Positions 8,926-18,185 of a stretch of 62,798 bases of DNA are shown one piece after another. This stretch comes from Alphaproteobacteria bacterium. GTDB taxonomy: Bacteria; Pseudomonadota; Alphaproteobacteria; Rhodobacterales; Rhodobacteraceae. How positions within the stretch are numbered: the stretch's first letter is position 1; every line of letters starts with the position of its first letter. The notes beneath the pieces are model-generated. The model worked only from the letters and a program-made list of their open reading frames with translations, searched no databases and was not told the DNA's origin. Where the stretch lies: the NCBI GenBank assembly GCA_030431485.1, contig JAUIIR010000016.1:1-62798 (forward strand). Reading direction: 5' to 3'. The translations under genes and the position numbers were made by a program.

Positions 8926-8953
8926 GCGCCCGCGATCCATCAGGCAATCTGAC

Positions 8954-9358
8954 ATGACACCGCCGGAGGCCTCCTTGGATACAAGGGGAAACACGCCTCC
9001 GGCGGTGTTGTCATATCCACCCGTCACCGTTCTGCGCCAACGCGCTGATTTTCTGCGTGCCGCTCGCGCCCTGCGTCGCGGCACCGACGGAATGTTGGTG
9101 CAGGCACGCAACCGGGACGATGGCGACCCGACGATCCGCGTCGGTTACACCTGCTCCAAGAAGATCGGCAACGCGGTCGCCCGCAACCGCGCCAAGCGCC
9201 GTCTGCGCGCCGTGGTGGCCGAAGTGCTGCTCCCCGGGGCCAAGCCCGGCTGGGATTACGTCTTAATCGGTCGCCCCGACGTGACCATCGACCGGGATTT
9301 CAACGCGCTCAAAGGCGATCTCAGCTACGCCCTGCGCAAACTCCACGCATCATCATGA
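8954..9358 (+). CDS. rnpA: Ribonuclease P protein component
   Basis: A 134-residue protein subunit of RNase P, which matures tRNA 5' ends together with the RNA encoded by rnpB. The RNR motif region reads [20 protein letters not shown], with [11 protein letters not shown] upstream, as expected. The first 25 or so residues are an N-terminal extension common in Rhodobacterales; an internal start is possible. It starts 28 bp after rpmH and overlaps yidD by 4 bp (ATGA). Confidence 0.97.
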   Translation: MTPPEASLDTRGNTPPAVLSYPPVTVLRQRADFLRAARALRRGTDGMLVQARNRDDGDPTIRVGYTCSKKIGNAVARNRAKRRLRAVVAEVLLPGAKPGWDYVLIGRPDVTIDRDFNALKGDLSYALRKLHASS

Positions 9359-9576
9359 CTCCGCTGGCCTGGACATTGTCCCTGCCGATCAAGGCCTACC
9401 GACTGATCTTCAGCCCCTGGGTTGGACACAACTGCCGCTACCACCCGACCTGCTCCGCCTATGCTCTTGAAGCGCTGCGCAGACACGGCGGCCTCAAAGG
9501 TGGCTGGCTCACTGTGCGCCGCATTGCGCGATGCCAGCCCTGGGGGGGCTCCGGCGTCGACAATGTGCCTGACTAG
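9355..9576 (+). CDS. yidD: Membrane protein insertion efficiency factor YidD
   Basis: A 73-residue YidD protein that assists YidC-dependent membrane insertion at the cytoplasmic face. The family signature around [19 protein letters not shown] and the [17 protein letters not shown] tail is complete, including the conserved cysteines. It overlaps rnpA by 4 bp, so the two are translationally coupled. The usual next gene, yidC, is absent; a permease on the same strand follows. Confidence 0.97.
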   Translation: MTPLAWTLSLPIKAYRLIFSPWVGHNCRYHPTCSAYALEALRRHGGLKGGWLTVRRIARCQPWGGSGVDNVPD

Positions 9577-9742
9577 GCAGACAATCAACCGCACTCAGTG
9601 GCAGATTGACAAATTTTTGCGCCGCGCACCGCACAACAATTCCCGAGCTATTTCGGAACCGCTTCGGATCCTACGCATTTCCTAAATACACTCATTCTGA
9701 CATCGGGCGATGCAAACGGCTCGAAGAAAGCGTTTGGCGGAT

Positions 9743-10942
9743 ATGCTCTCGGATCAATTTCTGGCAACCTGGCATCAGGCGGCAACCACGACGCTTGGGC
9801 TTTTCTGGACCGCGTTCTGGGCCTTCAGCTTTGGCTACATCATCTCCTCAATGATTCAGGTGTTTGTTACTCGAGAGAAGATGCGTGAAACAATGGGCGA
9901 AGACGGACCAAAAGCTGTCTTGCTGGGCACGGTCTTCGGTTTTTTGAGTTCTTCATGCAGCTTTTCCGCCCTGTCGGGAGCGCGCGCCCTTTTTGCAAAA
10001 GGCGCCGGTTTCATACCATCCATAGCTTTTCTGCTGGCCTCGACGAACCTGGTGGTCGAGCTTGGGATTATCATCGCCCTGTTTCTGGGCTGGCAATTCG
10101 TCGTGGGCGAATATGTAGGGGGCGCCCTGCTGATCTTGCTCATGTGGATGGTTGTACGCCTGACACATCGCATCGCCCCGATCGCCGAAGCCCGCGAGAA
10201 CGCACAAGACAGCGAAGACGGAGAAGGCGACCCAACTCAAGACCGCAGCCTGTCTGAGAAACTGCGCTCGACCGAACGTTGGGGTGAGGTCGCAAACCGC
10301 TATTTCATGGAATGGCAAATGGTCTGGAAGGACGTTACGGTCGGCTTCACGGTCGCGGGAATCATCGCGGCTTTTGTGCCAACGCGTTTCTTTGAGTGGC
10401 TGTTCATAGGCGGAGACAATCCCGGCTTTCTGGACCTCTTGGCTCAGGCACTCGTCGGGCCGATTGCTGCATTCTTCACCTTTATCGGATCCATGGGCAA
10501 CATTCCTCTCGCCGCCGTGCTCTATGGCAATGGCGTCGCGTTTGCTGGGATCATGGCGTTCATTTTCTCAGACCTGATCGTTCTGCCGGTCCTGCGCGTC
10601 AACGCCAAATACTACGGTTGGAAAATGGCGCTCTACATCATGGGCGTATTTTTTGTTGTACTCGTGGTCACCGCGCTCTTGCTACACTATGGGTTTGCCG
10701 TGTTGGGCGTGTTGCCGTCTGCAGATCAGATCCGCGCCGTCACCGACCGCACGTTCTTCGCGATTGATTACACCTTCTGGCTCAACCTCGCATTTGCCGT
10801 GCTGTCGGCGTTCTTCGTGACCTGGAAGGTTCAGCGCAGCGGTTTTGACGCCTCAGTTGGCGCAGGCGCGCTCGAAAAAGCGCTCTTCGTCCTCGCCATG
10901 CTGGCGTATCTCTGGTTGGGTGTTGGGCTGGTGGTTGGATGA
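9743..10942 (+). CDS. Permease, ArsP-like (DUF318) family
   Basis: A polytopic inner-membrane protein of about 399 residues from the predicted-permease family that includes organoarsenical exporter ArsP. Two related halves are visible: GFLSSSCSFSALSGARALFAKGAGF in the first and FIGSMGNIPLAAVLYGNGVAF in the second, separated by an acidic cytoplasmic loop (about residues 155-185). The conserved Cys of the first half is present. The frame opens at 9710, but MLSDQFLATWHQ at 9743 is the likelier start. It lies where yidC would normally be, 166 bp after yidD, and converges with argF across a hairpin. The substrate is unknown; no arsR or arsC is nearby. Confidence 0.82.
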   Translation: MLSDQFLATWHQAATTTLGLFWTAFWAFSFGYIISSMIQVFVTREKMRETMGEDGPKAVLLGTVFGFLSSSCSFSALSGARALFAKGAGFIPSIAFLLASTNLVVELGIIIALFLGWQFVVGEYVGGALLILLMWMVVRLTHRIAPIAEARENAQDSEDGEGDPTQDRSLSEKLRSTERWGEVANRYFMEWQMVWKDVTVGFTVAGIIAAFVPTRFFEWLFIGGDNPGFLDLLAQALVGPIAAFFTFIGSMGNIPLAAVLYGNGVAFAGIMAFIFSDLIVLPVLRVNAKYYGWKMALYIMGVFFVVLVVTALLLHYGFAVLGVLPSADQIRAVTDRTFFAIDYTFWLNLAFAVLSAFFVTWKVQRSGFDASVGAGALEKALFVLAMLAYLWLGVGLVVG

Positions 10943-10944
10943 CA

Positions 10945-10970
10945 GGCGGTCAGACCTTAAACTGACCGCC
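10945..10970. terminator. Bidirectional hairpin between convergent permease and argF genes
   Basis: A perfect 9-bp inverted repeat, GGCGGTCAG, an 8-nt loop, then CTGACCGCC, fills the 36-bp gap between the convergent genes. There is no long T-run, so it may act as a bidirectional or 3'-stabilising hairpin. Confidence 0.7.
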
Positions 10971-10978
10971 CTATCGCA

Positions 10979-11905
10979 TCACACACCAAGGCAGTACCGC
11001 ATAATGGCCTTCTGCGCATGCAGCCGGTTCTCCGCCTCGTCAAAGATCACTGATTGCGGACCGTCCATCACTTCCGACGTGACCTCTTCCCCCCGATGCG
11101 CCGGAAGGCAGTGCATGAACAGAGCGTCGGGTTTCGCATGGCTCATCAATTCGACATTCACCTGGAATGGCCGCAGCATGTTGTGACGCCGTTCCTTTGC
11201 CGATTGCGCGTCATGCATGCTCACCCAGGTGTCGGCCACAACAAGATCAGCGCCATCGACCGCTTTGACCGGATCCCGTTCAATTGTGACCGATACACCG
11301 GCATTACGCGCCAATCCGACAAACTCCATCTCAGGATCAAGCTGCACAGGCCCGGTAAAGGTGAAGTCAAATCCGAATTGCGCGGCTGCATGCAGGAAGG
11401 ACGCGCACACATTGTTCCCGTCTCCGCACCACACAACTTTCTTGCCCTTGATCGGCCCGCGATGTTCTTCATAGGTCATCACATCTGCCATGATCTGGCA
11501 CGGATGGGTGCGGTCAGTCAGTCCATTGATCACAGGGACGCTGGCATACTCTGCCATTTCCTCCAGAACAGCCTCGTCAAAGGTGCGGATCATGATCAGG
11601 TCCACATAACGGCTCAGCACCCGCGCCGTGTCGGCGATGGTTTCACCATGACCAAGCTGCATGTCCGAGCCGGACAGAACCATCGTCTGCCCGCCCATCT
11701 GACGCACGCCCACATCAAACGACACGCGCGTCCGCGTCGAGGGTTTCTCGAAGATCAACGCGACCATGCGGCCCGCCAATGGCAACTCGTCATCCGGCGC
11801 CCCCTTGGGACGGCCATTGCGGCTGTCCTTCATGGCGATGGCCTGATCAATCACCGTCCGCAAATCACCTGCGTCCGTTTTGTGAATATCCAGAAAATGC
11901 TTCAT
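10979..11905 (-). CDS. argF: Ornithine carbamoyltransferase
   Basis: A 308-residue cytoplasmic enzyme joining carbamoyl phosphate to ornithine to make citrulline in arginine synthesis. The carbamoyl-phosphate site [13 protein letters not shown], the HPCQIMAD motif and the ornithine-site [10 protein letters not shown] are all present. The start MKHFLDIHK at 11905 is chosen over an upstream in-frame codon at 11950 because the latter lies inside argD. It follows argD by 10 bp on the same strand, a conserved argD-argF pair in this group, so both are probably transcribed together. Confidence 0.97.
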   Translation of the reverse strand: MKHFLDIHKTDAGDLRTVIDQAIAMKDSRNGRPKGAPDDELPLAGRMVALIFEKPSTRTRVSFDVGVRQMGGQTMVLSGSDMQLGHGETIADTARVLSRYVDLIMIRTFDEAVLEEMAEYASVPVINGLTDRTHPCQIMADVMTYEEHRGPIKGKKVVWCGDGNNVCASFLHAAAQFGFDFTFTGPVQLDPEMEFVGLARNAGVSVTIERDPVKAVDGADLVVADTWVSMHDAQSAKERRHNMLRPFQVNVELMSHAKPDALFMHCLPAHRGEEVTSEVMDGPQSVIFDEAENRLHAQKAIMRYCLGV

Positions 11906-11915
11906 ATCCCCGCCC

Positions 11916-13097
11916 TCAGCCCATCGCCTCGCGGACCGCGTCCGCCGCAAAATCCAGCCGGTTCACGGCCTCGGAAATCTCATCTTCGCTGATGTTCAGC
12001 GGCGGCAGGAGACGCACGACGTTCTCAGCCGCCGGCACGGTAATCACGCCACACTCATAACCCGCCTTGACCACATCAATGGGGGCGACCTTGCACTTGA
12101 GCCCGATCATCAGGCCGACACCGCGCACGCCTTCGAACACATCCGGATGCGCCGCGACCAGCCCTTCCAACTTCTGCCGAAGAAATCCGGCCCGTGCGTT
12201 CACCGTTTCCAGAAACTCGGGCGTGCTGACGATATCCATAACCGCGCACCCGACTGCGCAGGCCAGCGGGTTGCCGCCATAGGTCGAGCCGTGCGTGCCC
12301 GCCGTCATTCCCGATGCCGCCTCTTCAGTGGCCAAAACCGCGCCCAGAGGAAATCCTCCGCCGATGCCCTTGGCCACCATCGTGATGTCCGGCGTCACCC
12401 CGGCCCATTCATGGGCAAACAAACGCCCGGTCCGGGCGACACCGCACTGCACCTCGTCCAGAATAAGGAGGATACCCTTTTCATCACACAGCGCGCGCAG
12501 CCCTTTCAGACACTGATCAGGCAGTGGGCGAATACCGCCTTCACCTTGCACAGGTTCGATCAAAATCGCACCAACCGTCTCGTCAATCGCTGCGTGCAGG
12601 GCGTCATGGTCGCCCCAGGGCAGATGTTTGAACCCGGGCAAAATTGGCCCGAACCCTTTGACCATCTTCTCCGAGCCCGCCGCAGCAATCCCGGCCGAGG
12701 ACCGTCCATGAAACGATCCTTCAAAAGCGAGAATGGTGGTCTTTTCGGGATGGCCTTTCTCGTACCAGTACTTGCGCGCCATCTTGACCGCCAATTCGCA
12801 GGACTCCGTCCCCGAATTGGTAAAGAACACCGTATCGGCAAAGCTGCTTGCAACAAGCTTGTCAGCCAATGCCTGCTGCTGCGGGATCTCATAGAGGTTC
12901 GACACATGCCACAGCTTCTGTGCCTGCTCGGTCAACGCCGCCACCAGCTTAGGGTGCGCGTGGCCCAAGGCATTCACCGCAATCCCGGCACCAAGATCCA
13001 GAAAACGTCGCCCGTCCGCTTCAATCAGCCAAGTGCCTTCGCCCTTCTCAAAATGAAGGGGTGCGCGGGAATAGGTCGGCAGGACAGAGGGGATCAT
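11916..13097 (-). CDS. argD: Acetylornithine (aspartate) aminotransferase
   Basis: A 393-residue class III PLP-dependent aminotransferase converting N-acetylglutamate semialdehyde to N-acetylornithine. The PLP site is clear: [19 protein letters not shown] with the conserved Asp, followed by [15 protein letters not shown] containing the Schiff-base Lys. [19 protein letters not shown] is the cofactor-phosphate region. The start [21 protein letters not shown] at 13097 is typical for the family. It is the first gene of the argD-argF unit. It may also serve the lysine branch (DapC activity), as for many ArgD enzymes. Confidence 0.96.
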   Translation of the reverse strand: MIPSVLPTYSRAPLHFEKGEGTWLIEADGRRFLDLGAGIAVNALGHAHPKLVAALTEQAQKLWHVSNLYEIPQQQALADKLVASSFADTVFFTNSGTESCELAVKMARKYWYEKGHPEKTTILAFEGSFHGRSSAGIAAAGSEKMVKGFGPILPGFKHLPWGDHDALHAAIDETVGAILIEPVQGEGGIRPLPDQCLKGLRALCDEKGILLILDEVQCGVARTGRLFAHEWAGVTPDITMVAKGIGGGFPLGAVLATEEAASGMTAGTHGSTYGGNPLACAVGCAVMDIVSTPEFLETVNARAGFLRQKLEGLVAAHPDVFEGVRGVGLMIGLKCKVAPIDVVKAGYECGVITVPAAENVVRLLPPLNISEDEISEAVNRLDFAADAVREAMG

Positions 13098-13400
13098 GAG
13101 AAACCTCGTTTTAAGAAGCCCAAGCCGTGCCAAGCGGCGCGGGCCAAGTCAACGGAAAGGATGTGAATTCAGACAAAAGGTGACGGATCGCCCACAGTGC
13201 GGGGCGGCAAAACAAGATCAGATGTCTCGTCGGATATCAGTCAAGCGTTTCATAATCTGCCTCATCGGGCAAAACCGCCCACAAAACAAGTCCGATTCTT
13301 CTCTGTTTGAAAAATACCTCAGGGTCTGGGGCAAAGTCCCAGGCAGATTTTCTGAAAAACCTGCCCGCCGTGCGACGGGCCCTGCACTGCGCAAACACCT
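13098..13400. repeat. Intergenic region with a T-rich/hairpin element
   Basis: No gene is seen here. At about 13295-13342 a TTCTTCTCTGTTTG segment is followed by ATACCTCAGGG and a hairpin (CTGGGGC-AAA-GTCCCAG). It resembles the element at 17931-17978 and may be one copy of an intergenic repeat of this lineage. Read on the minus strand it could serve as a truA terminator (hairpin, then TATTTTT). Confidence 0.45.
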
Positions 13401-14171
13401 TCAGCGCTGAAAGGGATCGTCCGGATACCCCACGCCCATAAGGTACAAGCCCTGCGGAGGACAGACAGGTCCGCAGGCCGCCCGGTCCCGTGCTTCCAAA
13501 GCTGTTTTAACGTCCTCCGGCGCCCATGCCCCGGCGCCAACCCGTTCAAGCGTACCGACAAGACTGCGCACCTGATTGTGCAAAAAGGACCGTGCGCGCA
13601 GACGAAACTGGAACTCACGCCCCCAATCAGCATCAACGCAAGAAATGTCCAGCGCATCCAGCGTTTTCACAGGTGATGCCGCCTGACACATCGTGGAGCG
13701 GAAGGTTGTGAAATCGTGCAAGCCGATCAGATGCCGTGCCGCGTCCTGCATCGGCCCCAACGCCAAGTCGTGTTTCACCTGCCAGACCTGTCCGGCCTCG
13801 AGCGTCAGTGGCGCTCGACGCGACACCAGCCGAAACAAATACCGCCGCTCCAGTGCCGAAAACCGCGCATGCCAATCCCCTTCGACCTCAGCCGCATCGA
13901 CAATCGCCACCGGCAACGGTTTGAGATGGTAGTTCAGTGCCTCGGACAGCCGGAATGGTGACAAGTCCTTGTCCAGATCGCAATGGCAGACTTGCCCACG
14001 TGCATGAACACCGGCATCCGTTCGCCCCGCCGCCGCAATCGTATGCTCTCCCGGCTCCAGTTTGGCCAGTGCTGCTTCGATTGCTCCCTGCACCGAAGGC
14101 TGCTCGGCCTGCCGCTGCCAACCGGCAAAAGGCGCGCCATCATATTCGACTTTAAGGGCAAATCTCGGCAT
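13401..14171 (-). CDS. truA: tRNA pseudouridine(38-40) synthase
   Basis: A 256-residue TruA that converts uridines 38-40 of many tRNAs to pseudouridine. The N-terminal strand [15 protein letters not shown], the catalytic Asp in [12 protein letters not shown] and the C-terminal [17 protein letters not shown] segment are all canonical. Length matches the family. It stands alone, divergent from ycjX with 111 bp between starts. Confidence 0.97.
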   Translation of the reverse strand: MPRFALKVEYDGAPFAGWQRQAEQPSVQGAIEAALAKLEPGEHTIAAAGRTDAGVHARGQVCHCDLDKDLSPFRLSEALNYHLKPLPVAIVDAAEVEGDWHARFSALERRYLFRLVSRRAPLTLEAGQVWQVKHDLALGPMQDAARHLIGLHDFTTFRSTMCQAASPVKTLDALDISCVDADWGREFQFRLRARSFLHNQVRSLVGTLERVGAGAWAPEDVKTALEARDRAACGPVCPPQGLYLMGVGYPDDPFQR

Positions 14172-14282
14172 GCGCCCCGCTTATCCTGACGAATTGCGCC
14201 AAACAATCCCCCTTGCACAGCACTGGTAACCCGGGACACGCGCCTTTATCTCTGGGTTCAACGCAATGAAAAGAGGCCGCCC

Positions 14283-15698
14283 TTGGTCATTTCCACCATC
14301 GCCGACACGCTGACCCGCGGCTTCGAGAATGTCACCGACACCGTTTCGGGCACGTTTTTGGAACCGACGGTTCGCCTTGGTGTGACGGGCCTCGCGCGCT
14401 CGGGCAAGACGGTGTTCATAACGTCGCTTGTTGCCAATCTCATGGATCGCGGACGGATGCCGGGGCTGCTGGCGCAAAGCGAAGGGCGCATCCTTTCGGC
14501 CTATCTTCAGCCGCAGCCCGACGACACTCTGCCTCGCTTCGATTACGAATTCCATCTGGGTGCATTGACAGCGCGCGACCCGCACTGGCCCGACAGCACG
14601 CGCACCATCAGCGAATTGCGCCTGTCTTTAAAGGTGCGCCCCTCGGGGCTCTTGTCCGGGCTTCAAGGCCCGCGAACCATACATCTCGACATTGTGGATT
14701 ATCCCGGTGAGTGGTTGCTTGATCTTGGTTTGCTCGAAAAAAGCTACAGCCAATGGTCTGAAGAAACCCTTAAGCGCATCGCCAACCGCAATCTCGCGCA
14801 GGACTACCTGAGTCTGGCCCGGGCTGAAGACACGACAGTGGCCCTCGAAGAGCCTCGTGCTCAAGCACTTGCCACCAGCTTCACCGCCTATCTGACCGCC
14901 GCGCGGCAGGCCGGTTTCTCGGATTGCACGCCCGGCCGCTTCCTGCTCCCCGGAGACCTTGCCGGCAGCCCGGTCCTGACCTTCGCGCCCCTGCCGCCCA
15001 TCGCAAACCCGCCGCGCAAATCCCTTGCGCGAGAGATGGAGCGCCGGTTTGAGGCCTACAAATCCCAGGTCGTCAAACCCTTCTTCCGCGATCACTTTGC
15101 CAAGATCGACAGACAGATCGTGCTGGTCGACGCGCTTGGCGCGATCCATGCGGGCCCTCAGGCGGTCGAGGACATGCGACAGGCGATGGCCGACATCCTC
15201 GGCGCGTTCCGCCCCGGCCAGAACCAGTTTCTATCCCAGCTTCTGCTCGGCAAACGCGTCGAGAAAATCCTCTTCGCCGCCACCAAGGCGGACCACCTGC
15301 ACCACACCCAACACGCCCGTCTGACCGCAATCATGGAGGCGCTCACCCGCGACGCCCGCGACCGTGCGCAATTTGCTGGCGCCAAGACCAGTGCGATGTC
15401 CATCGCCAGCCTCCGCGCCACGGTCGAAGAGATGCGCGCGCACAATGGAACCGATCTGCCTTGCGTGCGAGGCACCCTACTGGACAGCGGCAAACAGGCC
15501 GCTTTCTACCCCGGTGAGCTGCCACAAGACCCGTCCCACCTGCTTGGCCCCGCGCGTGAAGGCGCGGAAAAGTGGCTGGATCAGGACTATCAGGTGATGC
15601 GCTTTGCGCCAGCGCAGCTGAACCTCAAACCTGGTGATGGCCCGCCGCATATCCGGCTGGACCGCGCCACCGAATTCCTGATCGGAGACCGGCTGTGA
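14283..15698 (+). CDS. ycjX: YcjX-like P-loop GTPase
   Basis: A 471-residue YcjX-family protein. The P-loop GLARSGKT lies at about 36-43, a G3-like VDYPGEW at about 130-136 and a TKAD-like G4 motif near residue 338. In Escherichia coli ycjX and ycjF sit in the psp stress region; the precise function is unknown. The start is a TTG at 14283 behind AAGAGG; no ATG lies near the conserved N-terminus. The stop overlaps the following GNAT gene (GTGA), so the ycjX-GNAT-ycjF genes are tightly coupled. Confidence 0.88.
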   Translation: MVISTIADTLTRGFENVTDTVSGTFLEPTVRLGVTGLARSGKTVFITSLVANLMDRGRMPGLLAQSEGRILSAYLQPQPDDTLPRFDYEFHLGALTARDPHWPDSTRTISELRLSLKVRPSGLLSGLQGPRTIHLDIVDYPGEWLLDLGLLEKSYSQWSEETLKRIANRNLAQDYLSLARAEDTTVALEEPRAQALATSFTAYLTAARQAGFSDCTPGRFLLPGDLAGSPVLTFAPLPPIANPPRKSLAREMERRFEAYKSQVVKPFFRDHFAKIDRQIVLVDALGAIHAGPQAVEDMRQAMADILGAFRPGQNQFLSQLLLGKRVEKILFAATKADHLHHTQHARLTAIMEALTRDARDRAQFAGAKTSAMSIASLRATVEEMRAHNGTDLPCVRGTLLDSGKQAAFYPGELPQDPSHLLGPAREGAEKWLDQDYQVMRFAPAQLNLKPGDGPPHIRLDRATEFLIGDRL

Positions 15699-16135
15699 CT
15701 CTGCTCCGTCCTGCAAACCCGCTTGATGCCGGTCGCGTCGGTGCGATTCTGTCCGCGTGGATCGACGAGACCCCGTGGATGCCCCGTATCCACACCCGCG
15801 CCGAGGATATTGGCTTTGCCGGTATGATGGTGGATCGTGGCTGGGTCACTGTTTCCGAAAACGAAACAATCACCGGGTTCCTCGCCCGCAACGGCGATGA
15901 CATTCACGCACTTTACATCGACCCTGACGCGCGTGGGCAGGGTATCGGATCAACGCTTCTGACCGACGCCATGCGCCACGAGGACCAGCTCACGCTCTGG
16001 ACTTTTCAGGCCAACATCCGCGCTCAGGCGTTCTACGAACGCCACGGCTTTGCCCCCGTCGAACGCACCGACGGCGCAGGCAATGACGAAGGCCTGCCCG
16101 ACATCCGGTATCACTGGCAAAGGACCGAAGCATGA
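15695..16135 (+). CDS. GNAT-family N-acetyltransferase
   Basis: A 146-residue acetyltransferase of the GNAT fold. The acetyl-CoA pyrophosphate loop is seen in DPDARGQGIGSTLLTDA (about residues 75-91), followed by NIRAQAFYERHGFAPVER, the typical motif B. It begins GTG at 15695, overlapping the ycjX stop, and its own stop overlaps the ycjF-like start (ATGA). Being wedged with overlaps on both sides suggests it acts with the YcjX/YcjF pair or is at least co-regulated. The acceptor substrate is unknown. Confidence 0.86.
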   Translation: MTLLRPANPLDAGRVGAILSAWIDETPWMPRIHTRAEDIGFAGMMVDRGWVTVSENETITGFLARNGDDIHALYIDPDARGQGIGSTLLTDAMRHEDQLTLWTFQANIRAQAFYERHGFAPVERTDGAGNDEGLPDIRYHWQRTEA

Positions 16136-17139
16136 GCACCGCAAAAGGCCCTGTCCTGTTCGATCTCGACGACGATACACCGGCGCCCACCCCGGCAGAG
16201 GCGCCTCCGGTCCCCGACACGCTTGAACCCGCCCCGCAAGGTCAGGCAATGACAACCGCCGCCGCCCTTGCCGCGCGGCCCGTGTCGCGGCTGGCGCGAT
16301 GGTTTTGGTCGTTGCTGTTGATGCTCATCACCACAGTGGCTTCGGTCGCCGCGTGGAACTTTGTGACCAATCTGGTCAGCCAGAACCTCTATCTTGGCTA
16401 CGCTGTGGCGGGTCTCTTCGGGCTCTTCCTGCTGGTGGTCCTGCTCATCGTAATCAAGGAGCTGTCGGCCTTCGCCCGGCTGGGTCGTATAGACCGCATC
16501 CAGCACGCCGCCGATGCCGCTTTGGCCAGCGAAGACCTGACATCCGCCCGCGCCGTCGTCAAAGACCTGACCGCGCTCTACGCCTCTCGCGATGACACCA
16601 AATGGGGCCGCGACCGGCTCAAGGACCGCGAGGCCGACATGTTCGACGCCTCCACCCTCATCGCCCTGGCCGATCACGAACTCCTCGGTCCTCTCGACGC
16701 TGCCGCACGGCGCGAGGTCGAAGCCGCCGCGCGGCAGGTCGCCACCGTCACAGCTCTGGTGCCGCTGGCGCTGGCCGATGTCGTGGCGGCGTTGGGGTCG
16801 AACATCCGCATGATCCGCCGCATCGCCGAGATTTACGGCGGCCGCTCTGGCACATTGGGCAGCTGGCGCCTGACCCGTGCCGTCCTCTCGCACCTCGTCG
16901 CCACCGGCGCGGTTGCGGTGGGCGACGACATGCTGGAGCCGATCCTCGGCGGCTCCATCCTTGGCAAACTGTCCCGCCGCTTTGGCGAAGGTCTGGTCAA
17001 TGGTGCCCTCACCGCCCGCGTGGGCGTGGCGGCGATCGAGGTGTGCCGCCCCCTACCCTTTGCCGCCGGCAAACGCCCCTCGGTCCGGTCGATCATCAAG
17101 ACCGCCCTCTCGGGCCTCGTCAGCGCGAAATCCCGCTGA
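16132..17139 (+). CDS. ycjF: YcjF-like DUF697/TIGR01620 membrane protein
   Basis: A 335-residue inner-membrane protein of the YcjF family. A proline-rich cytoplasmic N-terminus (about 1-50) leads into two membrane helices (about 57-77 and 88-108). A DUF697 region follows, with the conserved stretch ALVPLALADVVAALGSNIRMIRRIAEIYGG and an LGGSILGKLSRRFGEGLVNG tail. It is the usual genetic partner of ycjX; here an acetyltransferase gene lies between. Stress-related membrane function is inferred from the E. coli context only. Confidence 0.87.
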   Translation: MSTAKGPVLFDLDDDTPAPTPAEAPPVPDTLEPAPQGQAMTTAAALAARPVSRLARWFWSLLLMLITTVASVAAWNFVTNLVSQNLYLGYAVAGLFGLFLLVVLLIVIKELSAFARLGRIDRIQHAADAALASEDLTSARAVVKDLTALYASRDDTKWGRDRLKDREADMFDASTLIALADHELLGPLDAAARREVEAAARQVATVTALVPLALADVVAALGSNIRMIRRIAEIYGGRSGTLGSWRLTRAVLSHLVATGAVAVGDDMLEPILGGSILGKLSRRFGEGLVNGALTARVGVAAIEVCRPLPFAAGKRPSVRSIIKTALSGLVSAKSR

Positions 17140-17196
17140 CATCCCATTTGATCCAGCGCATGGCAGACACCACCACCCTGCCTCAGTTTTGGCGAC

Positions 17197-17919
17197 ATGA
17201 CCCAATCCCCCGGTGACCACGGCCACAGCCAAGCCGAAATCGAAGCCCGCATCGACGCCCCCGCCGGGCGCGGATACCTGCGGGACATCGTTTATGGCGG
17301 CATCGACGGATCGGTGACCACCTTTGCTATCGTCGCCGGCGTCGCCGGTGCGGGGCTCAGTTCGTGGGTCATCATCGCCCTTGGCATTGCCAACGTGCTG
17401 GCAGACGGGTTTTCCATGGCCGCCGGGAACTATTCCGCAACCAAAGCCGAACTCGACGATGCCAGACGCCTGCGCGAAGTCGAGGAACGCCATATCCGCA
17501 AATTCCCCGAGGGCGAACGCAACGAACTGCGCGAAATCCTGCGCCGTAAGGGATTGTCGGGTGAGGCACTCGACGGGGCGGTAGATCAGATCTCGCAAAA
17601 CCGCGAACAGTGGGTGCAGTTGATGCTCGAAGGCGAATATGGCCTTGCGCCGGTCGATCCGCACCCGCTCAAGGCGGCCTGGGCGACCTTCGCAGCTTTT
17701 CTTGCTGCGGGGATGGTCCCGCTTCTGCCGTTTCTCTTCGCTCTGCCCGACGCCTTCCGCCTGTCCACCATAGCCACGCTGATCACATTTTTCGCAATTG
17801 GTGCGTATAAATCGAAATGGTCGCTGGCACCGTGGTGGCGGTCGGGGTTGGAAACCCTGCTGATCGGAGGCACAGCCGCCGCAATCGCATATTTCGTCGG
17901 AACTCTGTTCGAGACCTGA
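17197..17919 (+). CDS. VIT1/CCC1-family divalent metal transporter
   Basis: A 240-residue integral membrane protein of the VIT1/CCC1 family (Fe2+/Mn2+ transport). The N-terminal signature [26 protein letters not shown] contains the first helix. A cytoplasmic charged loop (about 85-150, with [18 protein letters not shown]) matches the metal-binding domain of VIT1, and three more helices follow. It starts 57 bp after ycjF on the same strand and may be read with it. Direction and metal are inferred from the family. Confidence 0.87.
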   Translation: MTQSPGDHGHSQAEIEARIDAPAGRGYLRDIVYGGIDGSVTTFAIVAGVAGAGLSSWVIIALGIANVLADGFSMAAGNYSATKAELDDARRLREVEERHIRKFPEGERNELREILRRKGLSGEALDGAVDQISQNREQWVQLMLEGEYGLAPVDPHPLKAAWATFAAFLAAGMVPLLPFLFALPDAFRLSTIATLITFFAIGAYKSKWSLAPWWRSGLETLLIGGTAAAIAYFVGTLFET

Positions 17920-17930
17920 CCCACACCCTT

Positions 17931-17978
17931 TCTTCTTTTTCCAAGTATGCCGGGGGGCTTGGGGGGCCGGCCCCCCAA
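17931..17978. repeat. T-rich/GC-palindrome intergenic element
   Basis: After the CCC1-type gene, TCTTCTTTTTCC is followed by a 20-bp perfect palindrome at 17959-17978 (TT, six G, CCGG, six C, AA). It resembles the element at 13295-13342 in layout. The rest of the gap up to ileS (17979-18185) shows no gene. Confidence 0.5.
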
Positions 17979-18185
17979 TCGGTCCCAGCCCTCAAGTCCG
18001 GGAAACACTGTCTGGACGTCTGCCCCTGTCACTCCTATAACGCGCCGCATGACGCATCTGATCGCGATCATCATTCGAATTACATGCCCGGCGCTCTGAG
18101 CAATCGAGCCGCCGGGACAAGGCGTATGGACGACCGCGCCGATCCTCTCAAACATCCTTGATCCGAACACCTGAGGACGCTCCAA

